NCBI RefSeq assembly: GCF_003415655.1
Contig: NZ_QRHC01000008.1
Coordinates: 1 to 64,000, forward strand
Reading direction: 5' to 3'
From: Vibrio maerlii
Lineage (GTDB): Bacteria; Pseudomonadota; Gammaproteobacteria; Enterobacterales; Vibrionaceae
Length of the DNA: 64,000 bases
Below the pieces are notes generated by a model, which saw nothing but the letters and a program-made list of their open reading frames with translations, was not told the origin of the DNA and did not search any database. Positions 54,858-64,000 of this stretch are shown here, in pieces; position 1 is the stretch's first letter; every line of letters begins with the position of its first letter. Position numbers and translations under genes: made by a program.

Positions 54858-55454
54858 CTACAGTTGAACACCAGAGAAAGACATAAAGCCTAACGCCATT
54901 AGACCTACTGTGATGAACGTGATGCCAAGACCACGTAGACCAGGAGGTACGTCAGAGTACTTCATCTTCTCACGGATACCCGCAAGAGCGACGATAGCAA
55001 GCATCCAGCCCACACCAGAACCGAAGCCGTAAACAACAGATTCAGCAAAGTTGTAGTCACGTTGTACCATGAAAGATACACCACCAAAGATTGCACAGTT
55101 TACTGTGATCAGCGGTAGGAAGATGCCGAGTGCGTTGTACAGAGGCGGGAAGAAACGGTCTAGAACCATCTCTAGGATCTGTACAAGTGCTGCGATTACA
55201 CCGATGAAAGTGATGAAGTTTAGGAAGCTAAGATCCACACCGGCAACAAGAGCGTTCTCTTTTAGTACGAGGTTGTAAACTAGGTTGTTCACAGGCACAG
55301 CGATTGTAAGTACTACAACTACCGCAACACCAAGACCAAAAGAAGTTTTAACTTTCTTAGAAACCGCTAGGAATGTACACATACCTAGGAAGAAAGAAAG
55401 CGCCATGTTTTCGATGAAGATCGATTTAACTAGCAGACTAATATAATGTTCCAT
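54858..55454 (-). CDS. nqrE: NqrE, membrane subunit of Na+-NQR
   Basis: A 198-residue membrane protein with six spans, homologous to RnfA. It begins [31 protein letters not shown]; the conserved cysteine near residue 26 (and one in VNCAIFGG) helps hold the intramembrane iron centre with NqrD. It lies between nqrD and nqrF with gaps of 7 and 29 bases. Confidence 0.97.
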   Translation of the reverse strand: MEHYISLLVKSIFIENMALSFFLGMCTFLAVSKKVKTSFGLGVAVVVVLTIAVPVNNLVYNLVLKENALVAGVDLSFLNFITFIGVIAALVQILEMVLDRFFPPLYNALGIFLPLITVNCAIFGGVSFMVQRDYNFAESVVYGFGSGVGWMLAIVALAGIREKMKYSDVPPGLRGLGITFITVGLMALGFMSFSGVQL

Positions 55455-55461
55455 GACTACC

Positions 55462-56094
55462 TTACTCCTTCGCTTCTACTTGTTCAGGTCTTAGGATACG
55501 AATAGCCCAGATCAAGAAACCGATTAAGAAGAATGCTGAAGGTGCTAGAAGCATCAGACCGTTTGGCTGATACCAACCACCGTTGCTCACTAGAGGTAGA
55601 ACTTCCATACCGAACAGTTTGCCTGAGCCGAACAGTTCACGGAAGAAACCAACAGTGATAAGAACGAAACCGTAACCAAGACCGTTACCAATACCATCGA
55701 TAAATGATGGGAATGGCGCAGACTTCATAGCGAATGCTTCTGCACGACCCATTACGATACAGTTCGTAATAATTAGGCCAACGAATACAGAAAGCTGCTT
55801 AGAGATGTCGTAAAGGTACGCTTTTAGTACCTGGTCTACCACGATTACTAGTGATGCGATGATCGCCATCTGAACGATGATACGCACACTATTAGGAATG
55901 TGGTTACGGATAACTGAAACGAAGAAGTTCGACAGCGCAGTAACGAAGATTACCGCAAGTGTCATAACGAAAGCCGTTTCTAGTTTAGTAGTTACCGCAA
56001 GAGCAGAACATACACCAAGAACTTGTAGCGCGATTGGGTTGTTATCCAATACCGGCGCTAGGATGCTCTTTTTAATTTCTTTAGCACTAGACAT
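55462..56094 (-). CDS. nqrD: NqrD, membrane subunit of Na+-NQR
   Basis: A 210-residue membrane protein with six spans, homologous to RnfE. Conserved cysteines lie in [10 protein letters not shown] (near residue 29) and [15 protein letters not shown] (near residue 112), symmetric to those of NqrE. It starts one base inside the nqrC stop codon and is translationally coupled to it. Confidence 0.97.
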   Translation of the reverse strand: MSSAKEIKKSILAPVLDNNPIALQVLGVCSALAVTTKLETAFVMTLAVIFVTALSNFFVSVIRNHIPNSVRIIVQMAIIASLVIVVDQVLKAYLYDISKQLSVFVGLIITNCIVMGRAEAFAMKSAPFPSFIDGIGNGLGYGFVLITVGFFRELFGSGKLFGMEVLPLVSNGGWYQPNGLMLLAPSAFFLIGFLIWAIRILRPEQVEAKE

Positions 56095-56864
56095 TAGTTA
56101 AGACCTCCGTCGCGTACTTTTGCTAAGAATGGACCAAAGCCCATATCACCTAACCAGAAATCGAATGTGCCTTGCACACCGTTACCAGTTAGGGTTGCAC
56201 CAGATAGACCGTCAACGCCGTGCTCAGAACCTTCTGGAGCACCGCCTTTAACAACCTTGATAGCTGGCTTGTGGTTTTCATCAAATAGCTTTTTGCCTTC
56301 CCACTGAGCACGCCATGTTGGGTTCTCAACTTCACCACCAAGTCCAGGAGTTTCACCTTGCTCGTAGTAAGTGATACCAGAAACTGTGTTGCCATCAGTT
56401 TCTACCGCCACGAATGCGTACATCATTGACCAAAGGCCGTTACCGTGTACTGGGATGATAACTTTAGAAGTCTCATCACCGTCTTTCACTAGGTATACAA
56501 CACCCGTGTTAGCGCGGCGTAGGATCTTCGCCTTATCGTCTTCTGCACTTAGTTTGATAGATTCAGCAGGATCTTTCGCAGCTTTACGTTGGTCGTAAGC
56601 GCCAGCATCGCCTTCAACGAAATCACCTGACTCAAAGTCTACCAGGCGAGGTTCGATGTTTTGTGCGAATAGCTCAGGGATGCTTTGACCTGCTGCTTCA
56701 ATACCTGCAACTTCAATGATTTTAGTTTGCTTATCAAGAACAGCATTATTTTGCTGTTTCTCACGCAAACCAACCGCTGCTGTCGATACGATGATTGAAC
56801 ACACAAGGCTCAATCCGATAACAACACCCAGCGTCTTTTTAATGCTGTCGTTATTACTTGCCAT
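56094..56864 (-). CDS. nqrC: NqrC, FMN-carrying subunit of Na+-NQR
   Basis: A 256-residue protein with one N-terminal membrane helix ([22 protein letters not shown]) and a periplasmic FMN-binding domain. The flavinylation motif is [14 protein letters not shown] near residue 225, where ApbE attaches FMN to the threonine. The gene overlaps nqrB by 11 bases and nqrD by one base. Confidence 0.97.
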   Translation of the reverse strand: MASNNDSIKKTLGVVIGLSLVCSIIVSTAAVGLREKQQNNAVLDKQTKIIEVAGIEAAGQSIPELFAQNIEPRLVDFESGDFVEGDAGAYDQRKAAKDPAESIKLSAEDDKAKILRRANTGVVYLVKDGDETSKVIIPVHGNGLWSMMYAFVAVETDGNTVSGITYYEQGETPGLGGEVENPTWRAQWEGKKLFDENHKPAIKVVKGGAPEGSEHGVDGLSGATLTGNGVQGTFDFWLGDMGFGPFLAKVRDGGLN

Positions 56865-58098
56865 AGCGTGCTAGTCTCCGCTTAACGTTCTTCTCAATTA
56901 CAACGTGGTCAAACAGTGGTGCAAACAGGTTCGCGAATAGGATTGCCAGCATCATACCCTCTGGGTACGCTGGGTTTACTACACGGATCATCACACACAT
57001 AACACCGATTAGAGCACCGTACCACCACTTGCCACCATTGGTGAATGAAGCAGATACTGGGTCTGTCGCCATGAAGAACATACCGAATGCGAAGCCACCT
57101 AGAACTAGGTGCCAGTGCCAAGGCATGCTGAACATTGCGTTAGTGTCAGAACCGATAACGTTGAATAGCGTAGACGCTGCAATCATACCGATCATTACAC
57201 CAGCGATGATGCGCCATGAAGCGATGCCCATGTAAACGATCATTGCTGCGCCGATCATAAGTGCTAGCGTAGAAACTTCACCGATAGAACCAGGGATGTT
57301 ACCTAGGAATGCGTCCATCCAAGTGATAGCTTCACCAGAAACTGTGTTCACTAGTGCACCGTTACCGCCTTGTGCCCATTGGCTCAGTGCTGTTGCACCA
57401 GAGAAGCCATCTGCAGCAGTCCATACTACGTCACCAGAAATCTGTGCAGGGTATGCAAAGAATAGGAACGCACGACCAGCAAGCGCAGGGTTAAGGAAGT
57501 TACGACCCGTACCACCGAAGATCTCTTTCGCTACCACAACACCAAATGTGATACCAAGAGCTGCTTGCCATAGAGGAAGCGTTGGTGGAACGATCAGTGC
57601 GAACAGGATAGAAGTTACAAAGAAGCCTTCGTTAACTTCGTGCTTACGCACCATACAGAACAGTACTTCCCAGAAACCACCAACGATGAATACCGTTGCA
57701 TAGATAGGCAGGAAGTAAGTTGCACCAAGCAGCATCTTGCTACCCCAACCTGCATCAGCGCCAAGTGTGCCGCCGAGCATTTGAGTTAGCCAATAGTGCC
57801 AGTTACCATCAATTACAGATGCTAGTTCAGCGCCTGCGTACATATGGTTAAGTGCAGCGATAGCTTGGCCACCCGCGTTGTACATACCCCAGAACATAGC
57901 TGGGAATACCGCGAACCAAACCATAATCATGATACGTTTTAGGTCAACGCTATCACGAACATGCGAGCTTTTCTTCGTTACAAGACCTGGTGTGTAGAAC
58001 ACAGTAGCTGCAGCTTCGTAAAGCGCAAACCACTTTTCGTGCTTACCACCTGGCTCAAAATGATGCTCGATGTCTTCAAGAAACTTTTTAAGGCCCAT
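56854..58098 (-). CDS. nqrB: NqrB, membrane subunit of Na+-NQR
   Basis: A 414-residue membrane protein with about ten spans, the main sodium-translocating subunit; it binds riboflavin and a covalent FMN. The flavinylation site is in [12 protein letters not shown] near residue 236. Conserved [23 protein letters not shown] is visible upstream of it. It follows nqrA by three bases and overlaps nqrC. Confidence 0.97.
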   Translation of the reverse strand: MGLKKFLEDIEHHFEPGGKHEKWFALYEAAATVFYTPGLVTKKSSHVRDSVDLKRIMIMVWFAVFPAMFWGMYNAGGQAIAALNHMYAGAELASVIDGNWHYWLTQMLGGTLGADAGWGSKMLLGATYFLPIYATVFIVGGFWEVLFCMVRKHEVNEGFFVTSILFALIVPPTLPLWQAALGITFGVVVAKEIFGGTGRNFLNPALAGRAFLFFAYPAQISGDVVWTAADGFSGATALSQWAQGGNGALVNTVSGEAITWMDAFLGNIPGSIGEVSTLALMIGAAMIVYMGIASWRIIAGVMIGMIAASTLFNVIGSDTNAMFSMPWHWHLVLGGFAFGMFFMATDPVSASFTNGGKWWYGALIGVMCVMIRVVNPAYPEGMMLAILFANLFAPLFDHVVIEKNVKRRLARYGK

Positions 58099-58101
58099 GA
58101 A

Positions 58102-59442
58102 TTACCCTTCCTTCTCAATCTTATCTAGACACTCACGAAGTAGCTCACCGTACTCGTATTTGCCAGGGCAAACGTAAGTACATAGTGCTAAATCTTCTTC
58201 GTCTAGTTCTAGTGCACCTAGGCGCTGAGCGTTGTCAGTATCACCTGCACACAGATCACGAAGTAACAATGTTGGTTCCATATCCAACGGTAGTACTTTT
58301 TCGTAGTTACCGATTGGCACCATAGAACGGTCACTACCGTTAGTCGTTGTTGTCATGTTAAACAACTGACCTTTGAATAGGTGACTCAAGAAAGAGCGAG
58401 TTACAGAGAACTTGTTCTTACCAGGCATAGCCCAGCCAAACAGTTCTTTCTCACGGCCTTCACGAAGTACAGAAACTTGCTGGTGGTAACGTCCTAGGAA
58501 TGCATGTGGACCAGATGCTTCAGTACCCGCAAGTACAGAACCAGAGATCACACGAACTTCACCCGGCATTAGTTCGTTATCAGTCAACTCTTCTAGGCTA
58601 GCACCTACTTGAGTACGAACTAAACGAGGGTTGTTCACAACAGGACCTGCAAGTGAAACAACACGATCTGTGTATAGTTCACCTGTTAGGAATAGCTTAC
58701 CGAACGCGATAACGTCTTGGTAATTGATGCTCCACGCAACATTCTCAGCACTTACTGGGTATAGGAAGTGCATATGCGTTCCAGCTAGACCAGCTGGGTG
58801 TGGGCCATTGAATACGTGTTCTTCGACGTTCGATTTCTCAGAACGAGGTAGGCTTTCGCCACCCTTACACACGTAAACTTTGCCGTCAGTTAGGCTTGAA
58901 AGGATATCAAGACCTGCAACGAAAGCTTCAGATTGCTCATTGATGATCAACTCTGGCTGAGCTGCTAGTGGATTAGTATCCATTGCAGTTACGAAAATAG
59001 CCTGAGTAGAAGACTCAATTGCAGGAACCTTGCTGAACGGACGAGTACGCAGAGCGGTCCATGAACCAGACTCAACCAGTTGAGCTTTAACCGTTTCACG
59101 GTCTAGGCCTGCCAGTTGACTCGCTTCATAGCTATTGAAAGTGATTTGCTCTTCGCCTGCTACTTCAATCACTACAGATTGAAGAACACGCTTAGCGCCA
59201 CGGTTCACTTCAATAACTTTGCCACTTGCTGGTGCAGTAAATACTACGCCTGGGTTCTTTTTATCAGCAAAAAGAACTTGGCCTTTCTTCACTTCATCAC
59301 CTACGCGAGCATGCATCGTAGGACGCATGCCAACGTACTCTTCGCCAAGCAAGGCGACTTTAGTGATGGACTTACCATCATTAATCACCTGGGATGGAGC
59401 TCCTGCGATAGGAAGATCCAAACCCTTCTTTATTGTAATCAT
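58102..59442 (-). CDS. nqrA: NqrA, quinone-binding-side subunit of Na+-NQR
   Basis: A 446-residue cytoplasmic subunit, the first gene of the operon. The N-terminus [18 protein letters not shown] and the [23 protein letters not shown] barrel-sandwich segment are canonical. Family members align with the ATG at 59440-59442, not with the two upstream GTG codons. The upstream 446 bases hold the operon promoter; an extended -10-like TGCGCTATAAC on the minus strand near 59530-59540 is a candidate. Confidence 0.96.
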   Translation of the reverse strand: MITIKKGLDLPIAGAPSQVINDGKSITKVALLGEEYVGMRPTMHARVGDEVKKGQVLFADKKNPGVVFTAPASGKVIEVNRGAKRVLQSVVIEVAGEEQITFNSYEASQLAGLDRETVKAQLVESGSWTALRTRPFSKVPAIESSTQAIFVTAMDTNPLAAQPELIINEQSEAFVAGLDILSSLTDGKVYVCKGGESLPRSEKSNVEEHVFNGPHPAGLAGTHMHFLYPVSAENVAWSINYQDVIAFGKLFLTGELYTDRVVSLAGPVVNNPRLVRTQVGASLEELTDNELMPGEVRVISGSVLAGTEASGPHAFLGRYHQQVSVLREGREKELFGWAMPGKNKFSVTRSFLSHLFKGQLFNMTTTTNGSDRSMVPIGNYEKVLPLDMEPTLLLRDLCAGDTDNAQRLGALELDEEDLALCTYVCPGKYEYGELLRECLDKIEKEG

Positions 59443-59888
59443 ACGCACTTGCACTACTTTATCGGGAAAAAGATTCTTTTAATTGCGTAAATTCAGGGTT
59501 GAACAGTCATACCCTTGACACGACATATATGTGTTATAGCGCATAAATTGAAATAATTACGCACTGCAACATCCAATTAAAATTCTCGTTACAAACTAGT
59601 ACCGAGATTTATCAGGTGCGATAGTCTAGCATTTTTTGTGTTTAGGTTGCCATGACCAATAAGGGGAATGGTGGAAATAATTGATAGGAATGAAGGGATA
59701 AGGGCTAGCGAATTTTCATAACTTTGACGCATCGCACATCTATTGTCTAAACCATACTTTAGTGGTATTCAGCCATTCAATTAATGACACAATTTACTTT
59801 AACATTTCATATTATCGAATTGTTAATAATGTCAATTCACATACTGAATGGCTGTTCTCACTCATAAATGAGGAATACTTTTTGCGTG
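59443..59888. promoter_or_regulatory. nqr operon upstream region, 446 bp
   Basis: AT-rich gap between bolA and nqrA. On the minus strand an extended -10-like TGCGCTATAAC near 59530-59540 could serve nqrA. A 10-bp inverted repeat (59770-59779 with 59845-59854) lies nearer bolA. No gene is seen. Confidence 0.45.
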
Positions 59889-60200
59889 CTACAACTTATT
59901 CCCACCAAGGCACATAGGACTTTCTGGTACACCGCCAGTTTGCGCAGCCCACTCTTCTTTGGTGTAAGTGTGCATAGATAGAGCATGTAACCCTAGTTTG
60001 AACTCGTCCGCTAACAGCTCATTAACCATGCGATGACGAGGTAACAGACGCTTGCCTTCAAATGCATCACTAACAACAATCACTTTAAAGTGACTCTCTG
60101 AGCCTGCAGGTACATTGTGCATATAGCTTTCATTAATCACCTCTAAGTGCGATGGTAGTAAGCCCGTTTCCAGTTTTGATTCGATTGATTGCTGTAACAT
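59889..60200 (-). CDS. bolA: BolA-family protein
   Basis: A 103-residue BolA protein, close to the 105 residues of E. coli BolA, which binds monothiol glutaredoxin/iron-sulfur clusters and DNA and affects cell shape and biofilm. The helix-turn-helix-like core [31 protein letters not shown] carries the conserved cluster-ligand histidine. Gene order near yajG and ampG recalls E. coli bolA-yajG-ampG, with rlmG inserted. It is divergent from rlmG. Confidence 0.92.
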   Translation of the reverse strand: MLQQSIESKLETGLLPSHLEVINESYMHNVPAGSESHFKVIVVSDAFEGKRLLPRHRMVNELLADEFKLGLHALSMHTYTKEEWAAQTGGVPESPMCLGGNKL

Positions 60201-60395
60201 TGAAGGTGCCTTTCTTGTTTTTATTGAGTACTAGGGCCTTTAATCATAATTTCACACCCTAGTTGACTACTATTAATGGTTGCTATTGATGAGCGACTAC
60301 TAAGCTATCACTTTTCACTAAATCATCAAATAGGTTCCCTGCGACGCGAGCTTTTGCGACAATAAAGACAGAAACTAGACCAAAACACTGACTTG

Positions 60396-61526
60396 ATGAA
60401 AACTGAACTCTCCCTATTCGATCGTGCTCTAAACCTCTTTCGCTATCCGAAGCGCAGTAATGAAACCCTACAAGCCTGGGATGCGGGTGATGAGTACCTG
60501 ATTAATCATGTTGAAGAACTAGCACTCGAAGATAATCAACACATCGTTATTCTTAATGATAACTTTGGCGCCCTTGCTTGTTGGTTCTCTAGTAAACATC
60601 GCGTAACAGTGATGAGCGACTCTTATATTTCGCATCAAGCGGCATTCAGTAACCTCAAGGAAAATGGATTAAACCCAGTTACACTGCTCGACACCAATCA
60701 GGCTATTCCAAGCGATGCTGATATCGTTCTGATGCAGATACCGAAAAGCAATCGCCATTTAAAATGGCAGTTATCACAACTAAGAGAGTCACTGTCACCA
60801 TCGACACCTTTTATTGCTGTAAATAAAGCGAAAGAGATACACACCTCGACATTAAAACTCTTCGAACGTTATTTGGGTACGACCAAAACGTCATTGGCTT
60901 GGAAGAAGCACCGCCTGGTATTTTCTGTTGCGGACAGTTCTCCAATCGAATCGGTTGACCCTATTACTCGCTGGAATGTCGATGGAGAGAATTATCAACT
61001 AGACAACTTACCCAACGTCTATTCAGGTGAGAGTCTCGATTTAGGTGCGCGGTTCTTCTTGAAACACTTACCACAAGATGAGTCTATTACTCACGCTATC
61101 GACCTTGGATGTGGCAACGGCGTATTGTCTGTGAAATTAGGACAGATCAACCCTGAAGCTAAGATCACTAGCGTTGATGAAAGCTATATGGCGGTTGCTT
61201 CGGCAAAAAGAAATGTTGAACAAAGCTTAGGTAGCAGTGACAACTTTACCTTTGTTGCAAACAATTGTTTGGATGGTTTTGAGGCAAAGCGCTACGACTT
61301 GGTCATGTGCAACCCTCCATTCCACCAGCAACAAGCGGTTACGGATCACATTGCTTGGCAAATGTTCTGTGACGCAAAACATGTTTTATCGAATGGTGGT
61401 AAGCTACTTGTTATTGGTAACCAGCACCTTGGCTATGAGGCTAAACTAGTGCGCTTATTTGGCCGAAGCAACGTTAGTTTGGTGTCAAGAAACAATAAGT
61501 TTGTGATTTTACAAGCAATCCGCTAG
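60396..61526 (+). CDS. rlmG: 23S rRNA (guanine-1835-N2)-methyltransferase RlmG
   Basis: A 376-residue methyltransferase with two tandem Rossmann-like domains; the C-terminal one is catalytic, with SAM-binding AIDLGCGNGVLSVKLG (near residue 233) and the NPPFHQQ motif near residue 305 typical of rRNA and DNA amino-methyltransferases. The length matches RlmG (378) rather than RsmC (343). An ATG at 60396 is used; the preceding TTG adds one residue. It is transcribed alone. Confidence 0.9.
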   Translation: MKTELSLFDRALNLFRYPKRSNETLQAWDAGDEYLINHVEELALEDNQHIVILNDNFGALACWFSSKHRVTVMSDSYISHQAAFSNLKENGLNPVTLLDTNQAIPSDADIVLMQIPKSNRHLKWQLSQLRESLSPSTPFIAVNKAKEIHTSTLKLFERYLGTTKTSLAWKKHRLVFSVADSSPIESVDPITRWNVDGENYQLDNLPNVYSGESLDLGARFFLKHLPQDESITHAIDLGCGNGVLSVKLGQINPEAKITSVDESYMAVASAKRNVEQSLGSSDNFTFVANNCLDGFEAKRYDLVMCNPPFHQQQAVTDHIAWQMFCDAKHVLSNGGKLLVIGNQHLGYEAKLVRLFGRSNVSLVSRNNKFVILQAIR

Positions 61527-61627
61527 CTCAACGCCGTTATTGCTTGAACTCAATCGATTTCTGAATAAGATTGAGACACTAAAAATTTAATCCCTTGATG
61601 TGTCTACAAAAAGGAAAGGAAACAACA

Positions 61628-62197
61628 ATGAAAAAACTCATCCTGGTGGCATCGGTATCATTACTTGCAGCGTGTGCTGCGCCACAGCCAGAGCAAATTA
61701 ACCTTGCTCCAAAAGCGACTCTTGCTAACAGTGACCTCGTTTCCGGCTCTACAGTGAATCTAACAAGTAAAGACGTACGTGCTGCGCAGTATGTAGCACT
61801 CGTCGATAGCGGTCGTTCAAACATCGAGCCTCTACACCCAAAACAGAACGTACGTATCTCAGTTGAAGACGCGGTTGCTAAACAGCTTCAGTCTCAAGGC
61901 TTCGACCTAACAGTAAACAGCGAAAACTCTATCATTGTTGAAATCCAAGAAGCACTAGTGAACGTTAGGCACACTGTGATGAAAAACGAAATGGATGGAA
62001 AAGTAACCATCCAGATCACTGCTGAGACACCACAAGGCAAACTCGTTAAGACTTTCACAGGTACAGCTAAGCGTGAAGGCTCTCTATCGGCAAGCAACGA
62101 AGAGATCGAAACAGTATTGAACGATGTTACTAACCTTGTCCTTAAAGAAATTGCTAATGACCAAGAGTTGAACGGTTACCTTAAGGAGCGCTTCTAA
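61628..62197 (+). CDS. yajG: YajG-family lipoprotein
   Basis: A 189-residue lipoprotein (signal LILVASVSLLAACA, lipobox cysteine 16) of the YajG family, whose function is unknown. The mature region begins APQPEQINLAPKA, and the core includes KDVRAAQYVALVDSG. The ATG has an AGGAAAGGA site. Its stop codon shares one base with the start of the next gene, so the two are translationally coupled. E. coli yajG likewise lies beside ampG. Confidence 0.88.
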   Translation: MKKLILVASVSLLAACAAPQPEQINLAPKATLANSDLVSGSTVNLTSKDVRAAQYVALVDSGRSNIEPLHPKQNVRISVEDAVAKQLQSQGFDLTVNSENSIIVEIQEALVNVRHTVMKNEMDGKVTIQITAETPQGKLVKTFTGTAKREGSLSASNEEIETVLNDVTNLVLKEIANDQELNGYLKERF

Positions 62198-62745
62198 TGA
62201 AATGGTTAGCACTACCAAGCCTTTTGCTTGCAAGCTTTACTGCATGGGCAGCACCTCAGGTTCACTTTGAAACCACCTTAGGTGAAATCGTTATCGAGGT
62301 GAACGAGAAGCAAGCGCCAATTTCTGCAAAGAACTTTATCCGTTACGTTGAAGACGGCAGTTACGTTGGCAGCCAGTTCCACCGCGTAATTCCAGGCTTT
62401 ATGGCTCAAGGCGGTGGTTTTGATCAGGAGATGAATCGTCTACCAACCTACGCGCCGATCCCACTAGAAGCAGACAACGGTTTGAAGAACCTAACAGGCA
62501 CCGTTGCAATGGCTCGTACCAATAACCCAGATTCTGCGACTCGCCAATTCTTTATCAACTATGCGGACAATAACTTCCTAGATGCTGACCAGCGTCCACC
62601 AGGTTACGCAGTGTTTGGTAAAGTGGTGAAAGGTATGGATGTCGTTGAGCAAATGGCCCAAAAGCCGACTCGCTCACAAGGTCGTATGCGTGATGTACCA
62701 GTGGAACCTATCATCATCACCAAAGCAACGTTAATCATTGAGTAA
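62197..62745 (+). CDS. Periplasmic cyclophilin-type peptidyl-prolyl isomerase
   Basis: A 182-residue cyclophilin with a cleavable signal peptide (cleavage after TAWA, residue 18), so it acts in the periplasm on proline bonds, like E. coli PpiA. The core FHRVIPGFMAQGGGFDQEM carries the catalytic arginine; GTVAMARTNNPDSATRQFFIN is the substrate groove. It overlaps yajG by one base and is followed by a terminator, then ampG. Whether it is orthologous to PpiA or a separate paralogue is not resolved. Confidence 0.92.
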   Translation: MKWLALPSLLLASFTAWAAPQVHFETTLGEIVIEVNEKQAPISAKNFIRYVEDGSYVGSQFHRVIPGFMAQGGGFDQEMNRLPTYAPIPLEADNGLKNLTGTVAMARTNNPDSATRQFFINYADNNFLDADQRPPGYAVFGKVVKGMDVVEQMAQKPTRSQGRMRDVPVEPIIITKATLIIE

Positions 62746-62765
62746 CAGCGAATTTAGCAACAATA

Positions 62766-62794
62766 AGCAGTAGCCAAGGCTACTGCTTTTTTTT
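62766..62794 (+). terminator. Terminator between the cyclophilin gene and ampG
   Basis: A 10-bp perfect stem AGCAGTAGCC/GGCTACTGCT with a two-base loop and eight T residues. It ends only 17 bases before the ampG start codon, so it could separate or attenuate ampG from the yajG transcript. Confidence 0.9.
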
Positions 62795-62811
62795 CAACAA
62801 GGAAGTCGTGA

Positions 62812-64000
62812 ATGTCAGAGAGCTCTTCAAACTTAACTTGGTCTCAAACCATTAAAAGCTATATGGATAAACGCCTTATGTGGGTGTTTATGCTTGGATG
62901 CTCAAGTGGCTTCCCTTGGGTTCTCATTGGCTCCAACATGTCAGGCTGGCTCAAAGATGCAGGCTTAACGCGTGCTGCTATCGGCTACTTCGGTAGTGTC
63001 TTTGCTGTCTATGCTATCAACTTTTTATGGGCACCCTTAGTCGATCGTGTGAAGCTACCTGTTTTACATGCAATGTTGGGACAACGACGCAGCTGGATTT
63101 TCTTGTGTCAGTCGATCGTACTGGTTTGTACCTTATTTATTGCCGGTGTCAATCCAGCCAACGATTTGATGTTTACTTCGATGTTGGCTTTAGGTATCGC
63201 CATTGCTTCAGCGACTCAAGACATCGCTATTGATGCGTTCCGTATCGACACCTTTCCTAAGTCTGAATCCAGTAAATTGCCCCAAGCGTCGGCAATGGCC
63301 GTCATTGGTTGGTGGACTGGTTACTCGCTTCCGGGTTACCTAGCCTTCATTAATGCAGATTCTATGGGTTGGAACGGGGTTTACTATGGCATGGCTGTGA
63401 TTATCGGCGTGCTGATGTGTTTTACCGTTCTTGTTGGTGAGCCAAATACTCAACGTGAAGCCTTACAACAAAAAGCAGAGCAGCGCCATAGTCAGGTGGT
63501 GGGTTCACAGCTAATGAGTTGGATTACCGTTACTGCGGTAGAGCCGTTTTTAGACTTCTTCCGTCGCAACGGTGTAAGAGTCGCAGTTACGCTACTCCTG
63601 TTCGTATTCTTGTTTAAGATTGGTGAAGCGTTCTTGGGTCGGATGTCGATTCCATTTTACAAAGAAATTGGCTTTAGCAACGAACAAATCGGTTACTACT
63701 CGAAGTTAATTGGTTGGGGTGCAACAATATTCTTCACCTTGGTTGGTAGCATGTTTAACGTGAAGTTTGGCATCGTCCGCGGATTAATGATCGGCGGTAT
63801 CGCTATGTCTGCTAGCAACCTTATGTTTGCTTGGATTGCATCGGTTGGCCCTAGCGAGAACCTATTTTTAGCAACCATTATTGTCGATAACTTCACTACG
63901 GCATTCTCAACCGTCGCCTTTGTTTCCTTCTTAACCGTACTGACCGGTCAAGCCTTCTCAGCAACCCAATACGCGTTGCTTGCTTCATTGGGTAACTTTG
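62812..64000 (+). CDS. ampG: AmpG muropeptide permease (cut by window end)
   Basis: The first 396 codons of a major-facilitator-type inner-membrane permease are visible. The start MSESSSNLTWSQTIKSYMDKRL leads into spans with GCSSGFPWVLIGSNMSGWLKDAG and SATQDIAIDAFRIDTF, both characteristic of AmpG. AmpG imports GlcNAc-anhydro-muropeptides for cell-wall recycling and links to AmpC induction where present. A CAAGGAAG ribosome site lies just after the upstream terminator. The rest of the gene is beyond the window. Confidence 0.93.
   Translation, partial: MSESSSNLTWSQTIKSYMDKRLMWVFMLGCSSGFPWVLIGSNMSGWLKDAGLTRAAIGYFGSVFAVYAINFLWAPLVDRVKLPVLHAMLGQRRSWIFLCQSIVLVCTLFIAGVNPANDLMFTSMLALGIAIASATQDIAIDAFRIDTFPKSESSKLPQASAMAVIGWWTGYSLPGYLAFINADSMGWNGVYYGMAVIIGVLMCFTVLVGEPNTQREALQQKAEQRHSQVVGSQLMSWITVTAVEPFLDFFRRNGVRVAVTLLLFVFLFKIGEAFLGRMSIPFYKEIGFSNEQIGYYSKLIGWGATIFFTLVGSMFNVKFGIVRGLMIGGIAMSASNLMFAWIASVGPSENLFLATIIVDNFTTAFSTVAFVSFLTVLTGQAFSATQYALLASLGNF

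Overview
The window is chromosomal DNA from a marine gamma-proteobacterium, almost certainly a Vibrio. The evidence is the multi-flagellin locus with sigma-28 promoters, the Vibrio-type flgO/flgP/flgT flagellar ring genes, a complete Na+-pumping NADH:quinone reductase operon (nqrABCDEF-apbE-nqrM), and many small families typical of Vibrionaceae (DUF2919, DUF2956, DUF2897, DUF4250). No phage, integrase, insertion sequence or CRISPR array is visible. The species is not determinable by eye.

Layout. 1-1.7 kb: two flagellin genes (the first cut by the window edge), each with a sigma-28-type promoter. 1.8-11.1 kb: a DyP peroxidase, a membrane protein, an unusual double heptamer repeat, and a full ammonifying nitrite reductase system. 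The last comprises nrfBCDE-dsbE-nrfF leftward, nrfA rightward from a shared control region, and nrfG convergent. 11.2-23.6 kb: conserved housekeeping genes with enterobacterial-like synteny (yffB-dapE, dapA-bamC, gcvR-bcp, perM-tusA-like, bepA-yfgD-wrbA). 23.6-26.3 kb: flgP/flgO divergent from flgT (sigma-54 promoter), then tRNA-Arg(CCU).

26.3-34 kb is the most accessory-looking part. It holds a small PstS-like protein, a barrel porin, a chemoreceptor with a 12-bp homopolymer in its upstream region, a PhnD-like binding protein encoded next to a membrane GGDEF-EAL protein, and an orphan gene with weak AP2-like features. 34.3-42 kb is sugar uptake and metabolism: nagB with a NagC-like operator, mtlADR with an array of CRP-like sites, a HAD phosphatase, and an AbgT transporter. 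42.3-52 kb: trmO, proS, small conserved genes, a GreA/B-like factor, a short RecQ-type helicase, LexA-controlled dinB, and a two-receiver GGEEF regulator. 52-60 kb: nqrM-apbE and nqrF-A leftward. 60-64 kb: bolA, rlmG, yajG, a periplasmic cyclophilin and ampG (cut by the window end).

Together the genes describe a motile facultative anaerobe that respires nitrite to ammonium, uses a sodium-based respiratory chain, imports mannitol under catabolite control, and links extracellular cues to c-di-GMP and chemotaxis. The best candidates for undescribed biology are the PhnD-like/GGDEF-EAL pair with its chemoreceptor neighbour and two homopolymer tracts, and several families of short tandem repeats placed exactly at gene borders.
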